DNA from: Candidatus Gastranaerophilales bacterium
GTDB taxonomy: Bacteria > Cyanobacteriota > Vampirovibrionia > Gastranaerophilales > Gastranaerophilaceae
Assembly: GCA_944325065.1 (NCBI GenBank)
Contig: CALUYS010000001.1
Location: 99,439-163,438 of the forward strand
Reading direction: 5' to 3'
Length of the DNA stretch: 64,000 nt
Shown: positions 1 to 8,187 of the stretch, piece by piece
How positions within the stretch are numbered: the stretch's first letter is position 1
Layout: each line of letters starts with the position of its first letter
The notes under the pieces: generated by a model
Database searches by the model: none
Told to the model about the DNA's origin: nothing
Seen by the model: only the letters and a program-made list of their open reading frames with translations
Made by a program: the position numbers and the translations under genes

Positions 1-734
1 ATTTTATGGCAGAGACTGCAAAAATATTATCGCCAAATAAAAAAGTATTATTACCATCCTTAAAATCAGGTTGTTTAATGGCTGATATGATAAATCTTGA
101 ACAAATTCGAGAGTTTAAAGCAAAACATCCTAATGTTCCTGTCGTTTGTTATATTAATTCAACAGCTGAAGTTAAATCAGAAGCAGATGTTTGTTGCACA
201 AGTTCAAATGCAGTAAATGTAGTTAAAACACTTAATGTAAAAGATGTTTTATTTGTTCCGGATAAATATTTGGGTAATTTTGTTAAATCAAAATTAAATG
301 GAGAAGTTAATATAATTACTTATCCAGGTTATTGTCCAACTCATTTGAGAATTAAACCGGAGGATGTTCTTAATTTAAAAGAAAAATATAAAGATGCTTT
401 AGTTTTAGCACATCCAGAATGTCATAGTGAAGTTCTTAAATTAGCAGATTTTGTAGGGTCAACAACAGCTATTATGAATAAAGCTAAAAAATCAAATAAT
501 ACCTCATTTATTATTGCAACAGAAATAGGAGTTGTTGAACGTTTAAAAATTGCTTTACCAAACAAAAAATTTATACACATATCAAATAAAGCGATTTGTC
601 CAAATATGAAATATCATCATTTAGAAGATATCTATAATGCTTTATTTTATGAACAACATGAAATAAATGTGTCAAATCTACTTATTAAAAGTGCATTAAA
701 ACCAATTCAAAAAATGATCGCAATTAATTCTTAA
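1..734 (+). CDS. nadA: Quinolinate synthase, 5' end cut off by window edge
   Basis: NadA condenses iminoaspartate with dihydroxyacetone phosphate to quinolinate in cytoplasmic NAD synthesis, using one [4Fe-4S] cluster. The reading frame is already open at base 3 (a Phe codon before the first visible Met), so the N-terminal third lies outside the window. Counting from the Met at base 6, the three expected cluster cysteines are present: Cys23 in SGCLMAD, one near residue 109 in YPGYCPTH, and one near 198 in KAICPNM. The conserved TSSNAV and HPEC segments are also seen. A short hairpin at 733-748 follows the stop. Identification is firm; the true start is not visible. Confidence 0.96.
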   Translation, partial: FMAETAKILSPNKKVLLPSLKSGCLMADMINLEQIREFKAKHPNVPVVCYINSTAEVKSEADVCCTSSNAVNVVKTLNVKDVLFVPDKYLGNFVKSKLNGEVNIITYPGYCPTHLRIKPEDVLNLKEKYKDALVLAHPECHSEVLKLADFVGSTTAIMNKAKKSNNTSFIIATEIGVVERLKIALPNKKFIHISNKAICPNMKYHHLEDIYNALFYEQHEINVSNLLIKSALKPIQKMIAINS

Positions 735-748
735 CTATAATAATAGTT
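733..748 (+). terminator. Weak hairpin at the end of nadA
   Basis: AACTAT and ATAGTT form a 6-bp stem around an AATA loop, followed by GTTTT. The stem is AT-only and begins in the nadA stop codon, so termination efficiency is doubtful. Confidence 0.35.
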
Positions 749-772
749 GTTTTAATATTTCTTAATAAATGT

Positions 773-801
773 TTGTATGACACTTTAAATAATGTTATAA
801 T
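773..801 (+). promoter_or_regulatory. Sigma70-type promoter of the 69-aa gene
   Basis: TTGTAT at 773-778 and TATAAT at 796-801 with a 17-base spacer. Predicted transcription start is near 808, about 26 bases before the GTG start at 834. It supports the reality of the small downstream gene. Confidence 0.6.
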
Positions 802-833
802 CGTTTAAAAATATTTGAAGAGGTATGTGCTAA

Positions 834-1043
834 GTGGGTAAGTTTGTTTTAAGTATTTTAAAGGCTATAAGTATTTATGAAAAAAAATGCTACAAAAAAA
901 AATATATAAGTAAATTTAATATAGATATAAAAAAACAAAAGTTTAAGAATATAGCTGATATATATAATATTAATAAAGCATTAACATTTATTGCATTTAA
1001 AAAGGAAATTGAATTTGCAACGTCTTATTTAAAAATTAACTAA
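834..1043 (+). CDS. Small basic hypothetical protein (69 aa)
   Basis: I do not recognise this protein. It starts at GTG 834, which has a GAAGAGG ribosome-binding site at 817-823 and a good upstream promoter; an ATG at 825 stops after two codons. The product is very rich in Lys, Ile and Tyr, has no signal peptide or clear membrane segment, and looks mostly helical. It ends two bases before the convergent fliD stop. Promoter plus binding site make it more than a chance frame, but no function can be proposed. Confidence 0.5.
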   Translation: MGKFVLSILKAISIYEKKCYKKKYISKFNIDIKKQKFKNIADIYNINKALTFIAFKKEIEFATSYLKIN

Positions 1044-1045
1044 TA

Positions 1046-2788
1046 CTATGAAGAAGAAGTATATAAACCAGCATCTATATATTGACTTTTCATTTGCGAA
1101 ATCATTAAATCCATATTTGTAAATTTTGTTGTTAGATTTGTTTCATAAGCCTCAAGAGATAATTTTTTTCTATCAATAGTATCATTTAAAGTACTTATTT
1201 GGTCATCAATAGATTTAGTTTTAACAGCAAAATATCCTTGGGTTGAATCATTAACTTTTTTAATCTGTATTTCTAAATTTTCTACAAAATTTTGGAGTAA
1301 TGATTGGACTTCACTTGGATTGTTTTTAAGTGCATCTAAAAAAGCATCTTCATCCAATTGTAATTTTGTAGTATCCGAACTAATAGAAGCACCGATAGAA
1401 CCGGTTGAAATTCCGATTGAATTTAATGTTTTATATGTTGATAAATTGTTATACTGCATTGATGCTATATTTCGAATACTATTTCTAACTGAAATTAAAG
1501 AACTATCATAAGCAAGAGTACCACCGGTTTTAGTTTGAGTATCTGTTTGTGTTATTACTTCATTTATTGAATTAATAATATCTTTTACTGCAGTTGTTAT
1601 TGTTTCTGTATCTTGAGCAACAGAAACCGTAATTGGTCCATTTATAGCATTTGTTGAAGTATCAGCTTCATTATTTGTAACTTTCTTTAAAGTTAAAGTA
1701 AGACCATAAATACCACTATCTTCTGCTTTAACTGTATTACTTGATGATGTAAGTTCTTCTCCATTAATTTTAAATTTTGCATCTTTTCCCATTATTAAAT
1801 TGTCTTTATTATCAATTCCAACAGTTGAAATAAAATTTGAAGATATTTCTTCAATTTCAATATCATTAGCACCGGTTTCAGTTGATGTCAAAGTGAAAGT
1901 ACCTGTTACACTATTATATAAAGCTTTAACATTAGCATTTAAATTTGTATTAATACTATTAATTAATTGTCCCATGGTAGTTGTATTATCTATTTTAAAG
2001 GTTTCACCATTAATTTTAAATTCTCCCTCACTGAATAACCCTGAATCTACAAGACGTACATTAAAAGCACTTTTTGTTCCAGCTTTAATTGGACCATTTG
2101 ATTCATATCCATTTGATGACATTTTTAATTCAGCCAGATCCTTAAAATTTGATGTTCCATTGAGTGATACAATTTTTTTATTTTCATCTAAACATGTTAT
2201 TTTAAAATTACCATCATCATCTAATGTTGCTTCAAATATTCCATTTTCAATGTTATTTATTTTATCGATAAGACTTTGCATTGTATCGCTTTTTTCAACA
2301 TCAATAGAATATTCTGTTTCATCTTTATCATTCATTTTAAATACTAAAGTACCGGCTTTAAAATCTTCAAGTTGAGTTAAAGAAGTATTTGTTTTTACAT
2401 ACATTTGTTCAGGTTCTATTTTTACATTTCCTTTAATACTTGAACTTGTAGCAAGTTCAAGTACTTCAATTTCGAAATCCATTTTAGGCACACTATTTGA
2501 AGCACTAACTTCAATATAATTACTAGCATTATCATTATTCATAGTTACTTTACTTGATGCAAATATATCAAATGAGGCTCCATATTTTGAATCAGAAATT
2601 TTTTGCATATTGGTAGATAATGTCATATAATGTGTTTTTAAAGAAGAAAGTGCTGAATTTTGTGATTGCAAAGTAGATTTTTTTGTTTCTAATGGCGTAA
2701 TTATAGACTGTTCTTTTAATGCAGTTAACTGGGTAACCCAACTTGAATAATCCATACCAGAGCCAAGTCCTGAAAAACTTATTGTCAT
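1046..2788 (-). CDS. fliD: Flagellar hook-associated protein 2 / filament cap FliD
   Basis: FliD caps the flagellar filament and promotes flagellin polymerisation outside the cell. The 580-aa product begins ISFSGLGSGMDYSSWVTQL, the classical FliD N-terminal (FliD_N) signature. Two repeated filamin-like central segments follow (around residues 230-300 and 335-400, each with an 'fkiNGE' strand). A C-terminal FliD_C region has YDSSLISVRNSIR and a coiled coil at about 500-570. There is no signal peptide, as expected for a flagellar type III substrate. GGAG precedes the ATG. No other flagellar gene lies in the window, so the flagellum itself must be encoded elsewhere. Confidence 0.93.
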   Translation of the reverse strand: MTISFSGLGSGMDYSSWVTQLTALKEQSIITPLETKKSTLQSQNSALSSLKTHYMTLSTNMQKISDSKYGASFDIFASSKVTMNNDNASNYIEVSASNSVPKMDFEIEVLELATSSSIKGNVKIEPEQMYVKTNTSLTQLEDFKAGTLVFKMNDKDETEYSIDVEKSDTMQSLIDKINNIENGIFEATLDDDGNFKITCLDENKKIVSLNGTSNFKDLAELKMSSNGYESNGPIKAGTKSAFNVRLVDSGLFSEGEFKINGETFKIDNTTTMGQLINSINTNLNANVKALYNSVTGTFTLTSTETGANDIEIEEISSNFISTVGIDNKDNLIMGKDAKFKINGEELTSSSNTVKAEDSGIYGLTLTLKKVTNNEADTSTNAINGPITVSVAQDTETITTAVKDIINSINEVITQTDTQTKTGGTLAYDSSLISVRNSIRNIASMQYNNLSTYKTLNSIGISTGSIGASISSDTTKLQLDEDAFLDALKNNPSEVQSLLQNFVENLEIQIKKVNDSTQGYFAVKTKSIDDQISTLNDTIDRKKLSLEAYETNLTTKFTNMDLMISQMKSQYIDAGLYTSSS

Positions 2789-2866
2789 AACATTTCTCCA
2801 TATATAATTGTATATGTTAATTATATTATTGGATTTTAAATTTTTGAATAATATGAATATATGAGA

Positions 2867-4441
2867 TTAATCAAGATTATTTTTTAGTTTAGCTATTTCA
2901 ACAAGATTATCTTTATCTTTTTTTGTAAAATTTTTACAACACTGCCATAATAATTTTTTATCATCAAATAATCTATCATCTTCCATAACAGGTCTTGTAC
3001 AAAATCCTTTAATCATATTTGTTGAACCGTCAATATGAGGAGTAAAAAAATTGCAATTTTGACAAATTTTTAAATTAAAACCATGTGTTTTTAGTTTTTT
3101 TGTTATATCAGCAATCGCATCATACATTCGAAGAAATGAATCTGTTTCGTATTTTTTTTGTTTAAATTTAAATATAACTTTACTCATTCCATCTTCTTGA
3201 AGAAGATTTAATTCACAATTTAATTCAATTCTTCCATCAGTAACAACGGTATTTACTATCATTTTTTCAATAGAATTTTGGGATTTTTTAATTTTAAGTT
3301 TTTTTTGATAAACCATTTCGTTCTTTTTTAAAGTATTTATAAAAGGAGATAATAATAAATAATATATCTCCTTGAGATTAAATTTAATAAAATATAATGA
3401 AGTTATAAATGATAAAATACTTATTACTCCTACAAAATATACAAATTTAATATCATATAAAAATATGTATGTATAAGAAAAAGCAAAAACAGCTGTATAT
3501 ATGAGTAAAGCTACAATATAATTAGGAGAAATAAGTGAAAAGGTAAGTTCAGTATATTTTTTATTAAAAGATGTAAAAATTAATGGTAAACATTTAATAA
3601 ATAAATTTAATTTAAATTTTAAACTTATATTTTTTAAATTAAGTTTATCTGAATTAACTTTTGTAACTATATAAGGATTAAAAACAGGAGCAAACCCAAA
3701 TCTTGCAAGTAAAAAAGTATATTTTAATTCATTTTCATCACTTGAAAAATCAATAGATTTTACTTCATTTAAAACTTCCAATCGAATTGCACAAACATCG
3801 GAATCTAATATAGTAGCTAAATTTAATACACTCCTGCCAAGATTAATAATGATATTATTATAGTCAAATAAAGCTTTTAAAACTTTTTCATATAACGTAA
3901 TAGGTTTATTAATTATTTGTGTAAGTCCAACAACAACAGGATTTAAATTAAGTGCAATATTAACTGATGATAAAAATCTTTCAGAAATTATTCTATTTGC
4001 ATTTAAAAAGATATAACCTTGAGCATTTGATGATACCAAGGTTCTTTCTAATACATCTGATATTGCTAAATCTTTACCAACAGGTGCATTTATTGTTCCT
4101 GTTTTATATATTTTTGCACCTCCTATAAATTCAAGCATATTTGCAGTTTCATCATTACAACCATCAAGAATTATGTTTAAAGAATAATTATTTTTATTAT
4201 ATTCTTGATTATTTAATGTTTCAAGAAGTCTAGTGATATTATCATTATTTATATTATTATTAGCATAAACAATAACAGCAAGTTTTTGTTCCTGAACTTT
4301 ACTTTTATCAAGTTTGTTTAAGCATTTACCAATTTGTTTCCCTGAAAAGACAACACATATATAATAAATTAAAAAAATGAGTAAATACGTAAATAATAAT
4401 ATCAAACTATTTATCAATATACTTATCATTAAATTAGTCAT
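2867..4441 (-). CDS. GT2-like membrane protein with Cys-rich tail
   Basis: A 524-aa membrane protein: one N-terminal helix (about 5-33), a family-2 glycosyltransferase-like domain (about 50-260), two to three helices (about 290-370) and a cytoplasmic tail. The fold is recognisable from the LAVIVYANNN strand and the NIILDGCNDETA segment. The expected DxD metal motif reads NAN (147-149, in YIFLNANRII), so catalytic activity is questionable. The tail carries C460-x2-C463, C481 and C501-C502, a possible metal-binding knuckle not usual in GT2 enzymes. It lies 78 bases upstream of fliD on the same strand. It may be an inactive glycosyltransferase relative with a surface-polysaccharide or regulatory role; the substrate is unknown. 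Confidence 0.7.
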   Translation of the reverse strand: MTNLMISILINSLILLFTYLLIFLIYYICVVFSGKQIGKCLNKLDKSKVQEQKLAVIVYANNNINNDNITRLLETLNNQEYNKNNYSLNIILDGCNDETANMLEFIGGAKIYKTGTINAPVGKDLAISDVLERTLVSSNAQGYIFLNANRIISERFLSSVNIALNLNPVVVGLTQIINKPITLYEKVLKALFDYNNIIINLGRSVLNLATILDSDVCAIRLEVLNEVKSIDFSSDENELKYTFLLARFGFAPVFNPYIVTKVNSDKLNLKNISLKFKLNLFIKCLPLIFTSFNKKYTELTFSLISPNYIVALLIYTAVFAFSYTYIFLYDIKFVYFVGVISILSFITSLYFIKFNLKEIYYLLLSPFINTLKKNEMVYQKKLKIKKSQNSIEKMIVNTVVTDGRIELNCELNLLQEDGMSKVIFKFKQKKYETDSFLRMYDAIADITKKLKTHGFNLKICQNCNFFTPHIDGSTNMIKGFCTRPVMEDDRLFDDKKLLWQCCKNFTKKDKDNLVEIAKLKNNLD

Positions 4442-4519
4442 ATTACACCTCTTATAATAAATTCTACTTAAAACAATTAAAAAAATCCAGCTAATTGTAA
4501 AAATTATTAATAAACTTTA

Positions 4520-4547
4520 TTGATATTATTTTCGTTTTTGTTATAAT
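4520..4547 (+). promoter_or_regulatory. panD promoter giving a near-leaderless mRNA
   Basis: TTGATA at 4520-4525 and TATAAT at 4542-4547, spacer 16. Transcription would start at about 4553-4555, only 2-4 bases before the panD ATG at 4557. No Shine-Dalgarno sequence is present between. Confidence 0.65.
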
Positions 4548-4556
4548 AATAATGTT

Positions 4557-4907
4557 ATGTTAATTGATTTTTTATATGCAAAAATTCATAGAGCTACAGT
4601 TACTGATGCAAATTTAAATTACGTTGGTTCGATTTCAATTGATGAAACACTTTTAAATGAAGCAAATTTATATGAAGGTCAAAAAGTTGAAATTTTAGAT
4701 ATAAATAATGGGGAACGTTTTCAAACTTATATAATTAAAGGCGAAAAAAATTCAGGATGTATTTGTCTCAATGGAGCAGCAGCAAGAAAGGTAGCTATTG
4801 GTGACAAAGTTATAATTGTTGCCTATGCTGCAATGACTATTGATGAGTATAAAAATTTTGTACCAAATATTGTTATAGTTGATGAAAATAACAAAATAAA
4901 AAAATAG
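4557..4907 (+). CDS. panD: Aspartate 1-decarboxylase proenzyme
   Basis: PanD decarboxylates L-aspartate to beta-alanine for pantothenate and CoA synthesis. The proenzyme self-cleaves to form a pyruvoyl group. The 116-aa length is normal. Gly24-Ser25 in NYVGSISID is the cleavage site, preceded by the usual [10 protein letters not shown] start and followed by the NGAAAR active-site loop. It is a monocistron between a divergent GT2-like gene and carbonic anhydrase. It has no ribosome-binding site, and its promoter is so close that the message should be leaderless or nearly so. Confidence 0.96.
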   Translation: MLIDFLYAKIHRATVTDANLNYVGSISIDETLLNEANLYEGQKVEILDINNGERFQTYIIKGEKNSGCICLNGAAARKVAIGDKVIIVAYAAMTIDEYKNFVPNIVIVDENNKIKK

Positions 4908-4967
4908 TTGTTTTCTTTTTTAAGTATTATAATTTTATTTGTAGTTAGTTAAATTAAGGGTACTAAG

Positions 4968-5621
4968 ATGAAGAAATTATTTTTATTATTTTGCTTTATT
5001 TGTTTTTCATTTAATTCTTCTTTAGCAAATGAAGTCAAAAATTTATCTGCTGATGAGGCATTAAAAATCTTAAAAGAAGGTAATTTAAGATTTCAGAATA
5101 TGAAAGAAAAGCATCCTGACCAAACAAAAGAAAGAAGAAAAGAACTCCAAAACATGCAACATCCTTTTGCTGTTGTAATAACTTGTTCTGATTCTCGTGT
5201 TCCTCCCTCGCTTATTTTTGACCAAGGATTAGGTGATATTTTTGAAATACGTAATGCTGGTAATGTTCTTGACAATCATGTTATTGGTAGTGTTGAATAT
5301 GCTGTTGTTCATTTGGGAGTAAAGCTTGTTATTGTTATGGGACATGAAAATTGTGGTGCTGTGACAGCAACTTTAAATGATGTACATGAATCAAAATTTA
5401 TTTCAAGTTTAATCAATTCCATTGAACCTGCTTTAAAAATGTATGATGAAAATTCAAATGAAGACAAATTAACTTCAACTGTTAAAAATAATGCATTATA
5501 TGTAGCTAATAATTTAATAAAATCTGATAAAATACTAAATGACTATATTAAAAATAAAGGTTTAAAAATATTACCTGCATATTATCATTTAGATAGTGGT
5601 AAAGTTGAATTTTTAAAATAA
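4968..5621 (+). CDS. Secreted beta-class carbonic anhydrase
   Basis: Interconverts CO2 and bicarbonate with a zinc ion. Beta-class ligands and the catalytic dyad are intact: Cys73, Asp75 and Arg77 in ITCSDSR, and His126 and Cys129 in MGHENCGAV. Residues 1-20 form a Sec signal peptide (Lys-Lys, a Phe/Leu/Cys core, then a SLA-N cleavage-like end), so the mature 197-aa enzyme should be periplasmic rather than cytoplasmic. AAGGG precedes the ATG. A perfect bidirectional hairpin lies between it and metK. Confidence 0.93.
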   Translation: MKKLFLLFCFICFSFNSSLANEVKNLSADEALKILKEGNLRFQNMKEKHPDQTKERRKELQNMQHPFAVVITCSDSRVPPSLIFDQGLGDIFEIRNAGNVLDNHVIGSVEYAVVHLGVKLVIVMGHENCGAVTATLNDVHESKFISSLINSIEPALKMYDENSNEDKLTSTVKNNALYVANNLIKSDKILNDYIKNKGLKILPAYYHLDSGKVEFLK

Positions 5622-5640
5622 AAAAAAATAGTTTTTATAT

Positions 5641-5675
5641 AAAACATCTCGCTTAAAAAATAAGCGAGATGTTTT
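5641..5675. terminator. Bidirectional terminator between carbonic anhydrase and metK
   Basis: A perfect 15-bp stem (5641-5655 with 5661-5675) closed by an AAAAA loop. The stem has A-rich and T-rich flanks, so it can work on both strands. It separates two convergent genes. Confidence 0.9.
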
Positions 5676-5689
5676 ATAAATTATAAAAG

Positions 5690-6961
5690 TTATACTAATG
5701 CTACATACTTTGAAGCTTGTTTTTTTAATATTTCAACTTTATCAAGCTTTTCCCAAGGAACTTCAAAATCAGTCCGTCCCATATGCCCATATGCTGCAAG
5801 TTTTTGATAAAATTTACCATTATTTTTAGCGGGTAAATTTCTTAAATCAAAATGGTTGATTATAGCAGATGGTGATAAATCAAAATTATCTTCAATTAAT
5901 TGTTGAATTTCATCGTCACTTATTTTTCCAGTTCCAAAAGTATCGACCATAACTGAAACAGGTTTTGCAACGCCAATTGCATATGCGACCTCAACTTCGC
6001 ATTTTGAAGCAAGTTTAGCAGCTACAATATTTTTTGCAACATATCTAGCAGCATAAGCAGCAGAACGGTCAACTTTTGTAGGATCCTTACCTGAAAAAGC
6101 ACCACCACCATGACGAGAATATCCACCATATGTATCAACAATTATTTTTCGCCCTGTAAGACCTGCATCACCTTGAGGTCCCCCAATAACAAATCTACCT
6201 GATGGATTTATTAAATATTTTGTACTGTTATCAGGTTTTATGTTTTCATTTTCAAATACGGCATCAATAACGTATTTAATCAAATCATTAGATATAATTT
6301 CTTGGACTTTTTCATTATCAGAAACACCGTTTATTTCAGGGTCATGTTGAGTTGAGATAACAATAGTGTCAATTCGAACTGGTTTGTTATCAATATATTC
6401 AACAGTAACTTGTGATTTACCATCAGGACGAAGGTATTTTAAAATACTTTCTTTACGTACTTGAGCTAATCTATAAGAAAGTTTGTGTGCTAAACTTATC
6501 GGTAATGGCATTAATTCTGGAGTTTCATCACAAGCAAAACCAAACATAATTCCTTGATCACCAGCACCAATTTCTTCTGTTTCAGAGGTTGAAACATTTG
6601 CATTATTATCACGTGTTTCAAATGCTTTATTTACACCACATGATATATCAGAAGATTGTTCATCAATACTTGTTAAAACCGCACAAGTTTTATAATCAAA
6701 ACCACCACCTTCTTCACCATTATATCCTATATTTTTAATTGTATTTCTTATAACACTTGGAATATCAACATAACAATTTGAAGTTATTTCACCAGAAACT
6801 AAAACCATCCCTGTTGTAACAGATGTTTCTGCTGCAACTCTTGATTTTGAGTCCTTTGTTAAAAATTCATCTAAAATAGCGTCTGAAATTTGGTCACAAA
6901 CCTTGTCTGGATGTCCTTCTGTCACAGATTCTGACGTAAATAAAAATCTTTTTGATGTCAT
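5690..6961 (-). CDS. metK: S-adenosylmethionine synthase
   Basis: Makes SAM from methionine and ATP in the cytoplasm. Signatures are [19 protein letters not shown] near the N-terminus, [12 protein letters not shown] in the middle and the [19 protein letters not shown] phosphate-binding loop. At 423 aa it is slightly longer than the usual 380-400, with insertions near residues 80-130 rather than an extra domain. GGAG precedes the ATG. The 77-base leader upstream has only a small AT hairpin and no SAM riboswitch that I can recognise. Confidence 0.97.
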   Translation of the reverse strand: MTSKRFLFTSESVTEGHPDKVCDQISDAILDEFLTKDSKSRVAAETSVTTGMVLVSGEITSNCYVDIPSVIRNTIKNIGYNGEEGGGFDYKTCAVLTSIDEQSSDISCGVNKAFETRDNNANVSTSETEEIGAGDQGIMFGFACDETPELMPLPISLAHKLSYRLAQVRKESILKYLRPDGKSQVTVEYIDNKPVRIDTIVISTQHDPEINGVSDNEKVQEIISNDLIKYVIDAVFENENIKPDNSTKYLINPSGRFVIGGPQGDAGLTGRKIIVDTYGGYSRHGGGAFSGKDPTKVDRSAAYAARYVAKNIVAAKLASKCEVEVAYAIGVAKPVSVMVDTFGTGKISDDEIQQLIEDNFDLSPSAIINHFDLRNLPAKNNGKFYQKLAAYGHMGRTDFEVPWEKLDKVEILKKQASKYVALV

Positions 6962-7039
6962 TTTTTTCTCCTATTATTTTTTAGTAAAAAAATTTACTAC
7001 CATGCCCATATAATTTTTATTATACTATAAATTTTTTAC

Positions 7040-7285
7040 TCAATCTAATTTTTCATATAATGTTTGTGCTTCCTGAGTTGAAATATTGTTATTTGGCACA
7101 TTAATAACTTTATATCTAAACTGGGATGTTTTTGAAATAACGGTTATGACATCTCCAACTTTAAGTTGTTTTGAGGGCTTTGCTGGTTTTTCATTAACCA
7201 AAACACACCCCATTTCAGAAACTTCATTTGCAACTGTTCTTCTTTTTATAATGCGTGATACTTTTAAAAATTTGTCAAGCCTCAT
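7040..7285 (-). CDS. S4-domain RNA-binding protein (RqcP/YabO-like)
   Basis: An 81-aa stand-alone S4 domain: MRLDKFLKVSRIIKRRTVA followed by VLVNEKPAKPSKQLKVGDVI. This is the pattern of YabO/RqcP, which in Firmicutes binds stalled 50S-peptidyl-tRNA complexes in ribosome quality control. The related Hsp15 group is the alternative. It lies directly upstream of metK on the same strand with 78 bases between. Confidence 0.85.
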   Translation of the reverse strand: MRLDKFLKVSRIIKRRTVANEVSEMGCVLVNEKPAKPSKQLKVGDVITVISKTSQFRYKVINVPNNNISTQEAQTLYEKLD

Positions 7286-7333
7286 CGTTTCATTATCCTT
7301 TATGTTTTTTTATTTTATGATATCATATATTTT

Positions 7334-7678
7334 GTGAAAAAAATATTATATACGGAATTTCAAACAATCGATGAAGTTATTGACGGACTTAAAAAAAGTC
7401 TTAATATTAAGGCTCAAAGTCAAACTGAGCTTATAAATAAAATATGGGCAAAAATTGTGAGTGGAAAACTTATAAAATTCACTCAACCTTTAAAAATCAA
7501 CGATTTAAAAGTTTTATCAATTGCCTGTCAAAATGCTGTTGTTGCAAATGAACTTATGTTACAGAAAAAGGCTTTAATTAAACGCTTTAATTCATATTCT
7601 CTTGATTATAACATTGAAATAAATGATATGTTTTTTAGTTACAAATTGTGGGGAAAATATAACTTAGATAAGAAATAA
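7334..7678 (+). CDS. DUF721 (DciA-like) protein
   Basis: The 114-aa product contains the DUF721 core: INKIWAKIVSGKLIKFTQPL, then LKVLSIACQNAVVANEL and a following helix. DUF721 includes DciA, the ancestral DnaB-loading factor of many bacteria lacking DnaC/DnaI. That role is plausible here but not shown by context. It starts at GTG 7334 without an obvious ribosome-binding site. It is divergent from the S4-protein gene, 48 bases away. Confidence 0.7.
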   Translation: MKKILYTEFQTIDEVIDGLKKSLNIKAQSQTELINKIWAKIVSGKLIKFTQPLKINDLKVLSIACQNAVVANELMLQKKALIKRFNSYSLDYNIEINDMFFSYKLWGKYNLDKK

Positions 7679-7686
7679 TTTCAAAA

Positions 7687-7935
7687 TTATTTTCCTCTAT
7701 TGCATAATCCAATTTTATATCCAAAACCTTCTAAAATGACACTTGCTTGTGTACCTGCAATAAAAGCCAAAATACAACCTAAAATTAATCCTAGATATTT
7801 AAACTTATCTTTACTACTACTATTACTATTACTTATTTCAACACTATCAGCCTTAAACGAAATATTTAGATTATTAACTTTTTTTGGAATATATCTTGTA
7901 TTATAAGTTTGGTTAAAATTTATTTTATTTATCAT
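7687..7935 (-). CDS. Small membrane protein with N-terminal SFKADSVEIS motif
   Basis: An 82-aa protein of unknown function: a polar, Asn-rich N-terminus, then NISFKADSVEIS at about 24-35, a Ser/Lys linker, and one membrane helix at about 46-70 (LGLILGCILAFIAG). It is a paralogue of the next gene upstream (7950-8174), with the same motif and layout but a divergent tail. No cleavable signal peptide precedes the motif, so the N-terminus is probably cytoplasmic. Confidence 0.7.
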   Translation of the reverse strand: MINKINFNQTYNTRYIPKKVNNLNISFKADSVEISNSNSSSKDKFKYLGLILGCILAFIAGTQASVILEGFGYKIGLCNRGK

Positions 7936-7949
7936 AAAATTATCCTTTT

Positions 7950-8174
7950 TTACATTTTTTTAGGTTTATATATTAAATGACAAAAATCTGTAATCAACAT
8001 TCCAAAGACAAAAGATAATAATAAGGATAAAACAATAATTGTTCTCTTGTCTTTATTTTTTTCTTTGTCAGAAATTTCAACACTATCTGCTTTAAACGAC
8101 AAATTGGGAATTTTTTGTCTGCTTTGAGGTTTATAAATATTTATATTATTCAATTGTGAGATATTATTTATCAT
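7950..8174 (-). CDS. Small membrane protein with N-terminal SFKADSVEIS motif (paralogue)
   Basis: A 74-aa protein: an Asn-rich start, LSFKADSVEIS at about 25-35, a charged KEKNKDKR linker and one hydrophobic helix at about 45-65. The motif matches the neighbour at 7687-7935 over ten residues while the rest differs, suggesting tandem duplication with only the motif constrained. Both follow the zincin gene at 8188-9633 with 13-15 base gaps, so the three probably form one operon. Confidence 0.7.
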   Translation of the reverse strand: MINNISQLNNINIYKPQSRQKIPNLSFKADSVEISDKEKNKDKRTIIVLSLLLSFVFGMLITDFCHLIYKPKKM

Positions 8175-8187
8175 AATTTATCCTTTT

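Noticed and set aside
1800-2375. A 191-codon plus-strand frame inside fliD
   Set aside because: It is antisense to a well-recognised gene and its product is a Leu/Ser/Phe-rich reverse-complement artefact.
6962-7039. Possible SAM riboswitch upstream of metK
   Set aside because: The leader is only 77 bases and has just a 7-bp AT hairpin; none of the known SAM riboswitch cores can be formed.
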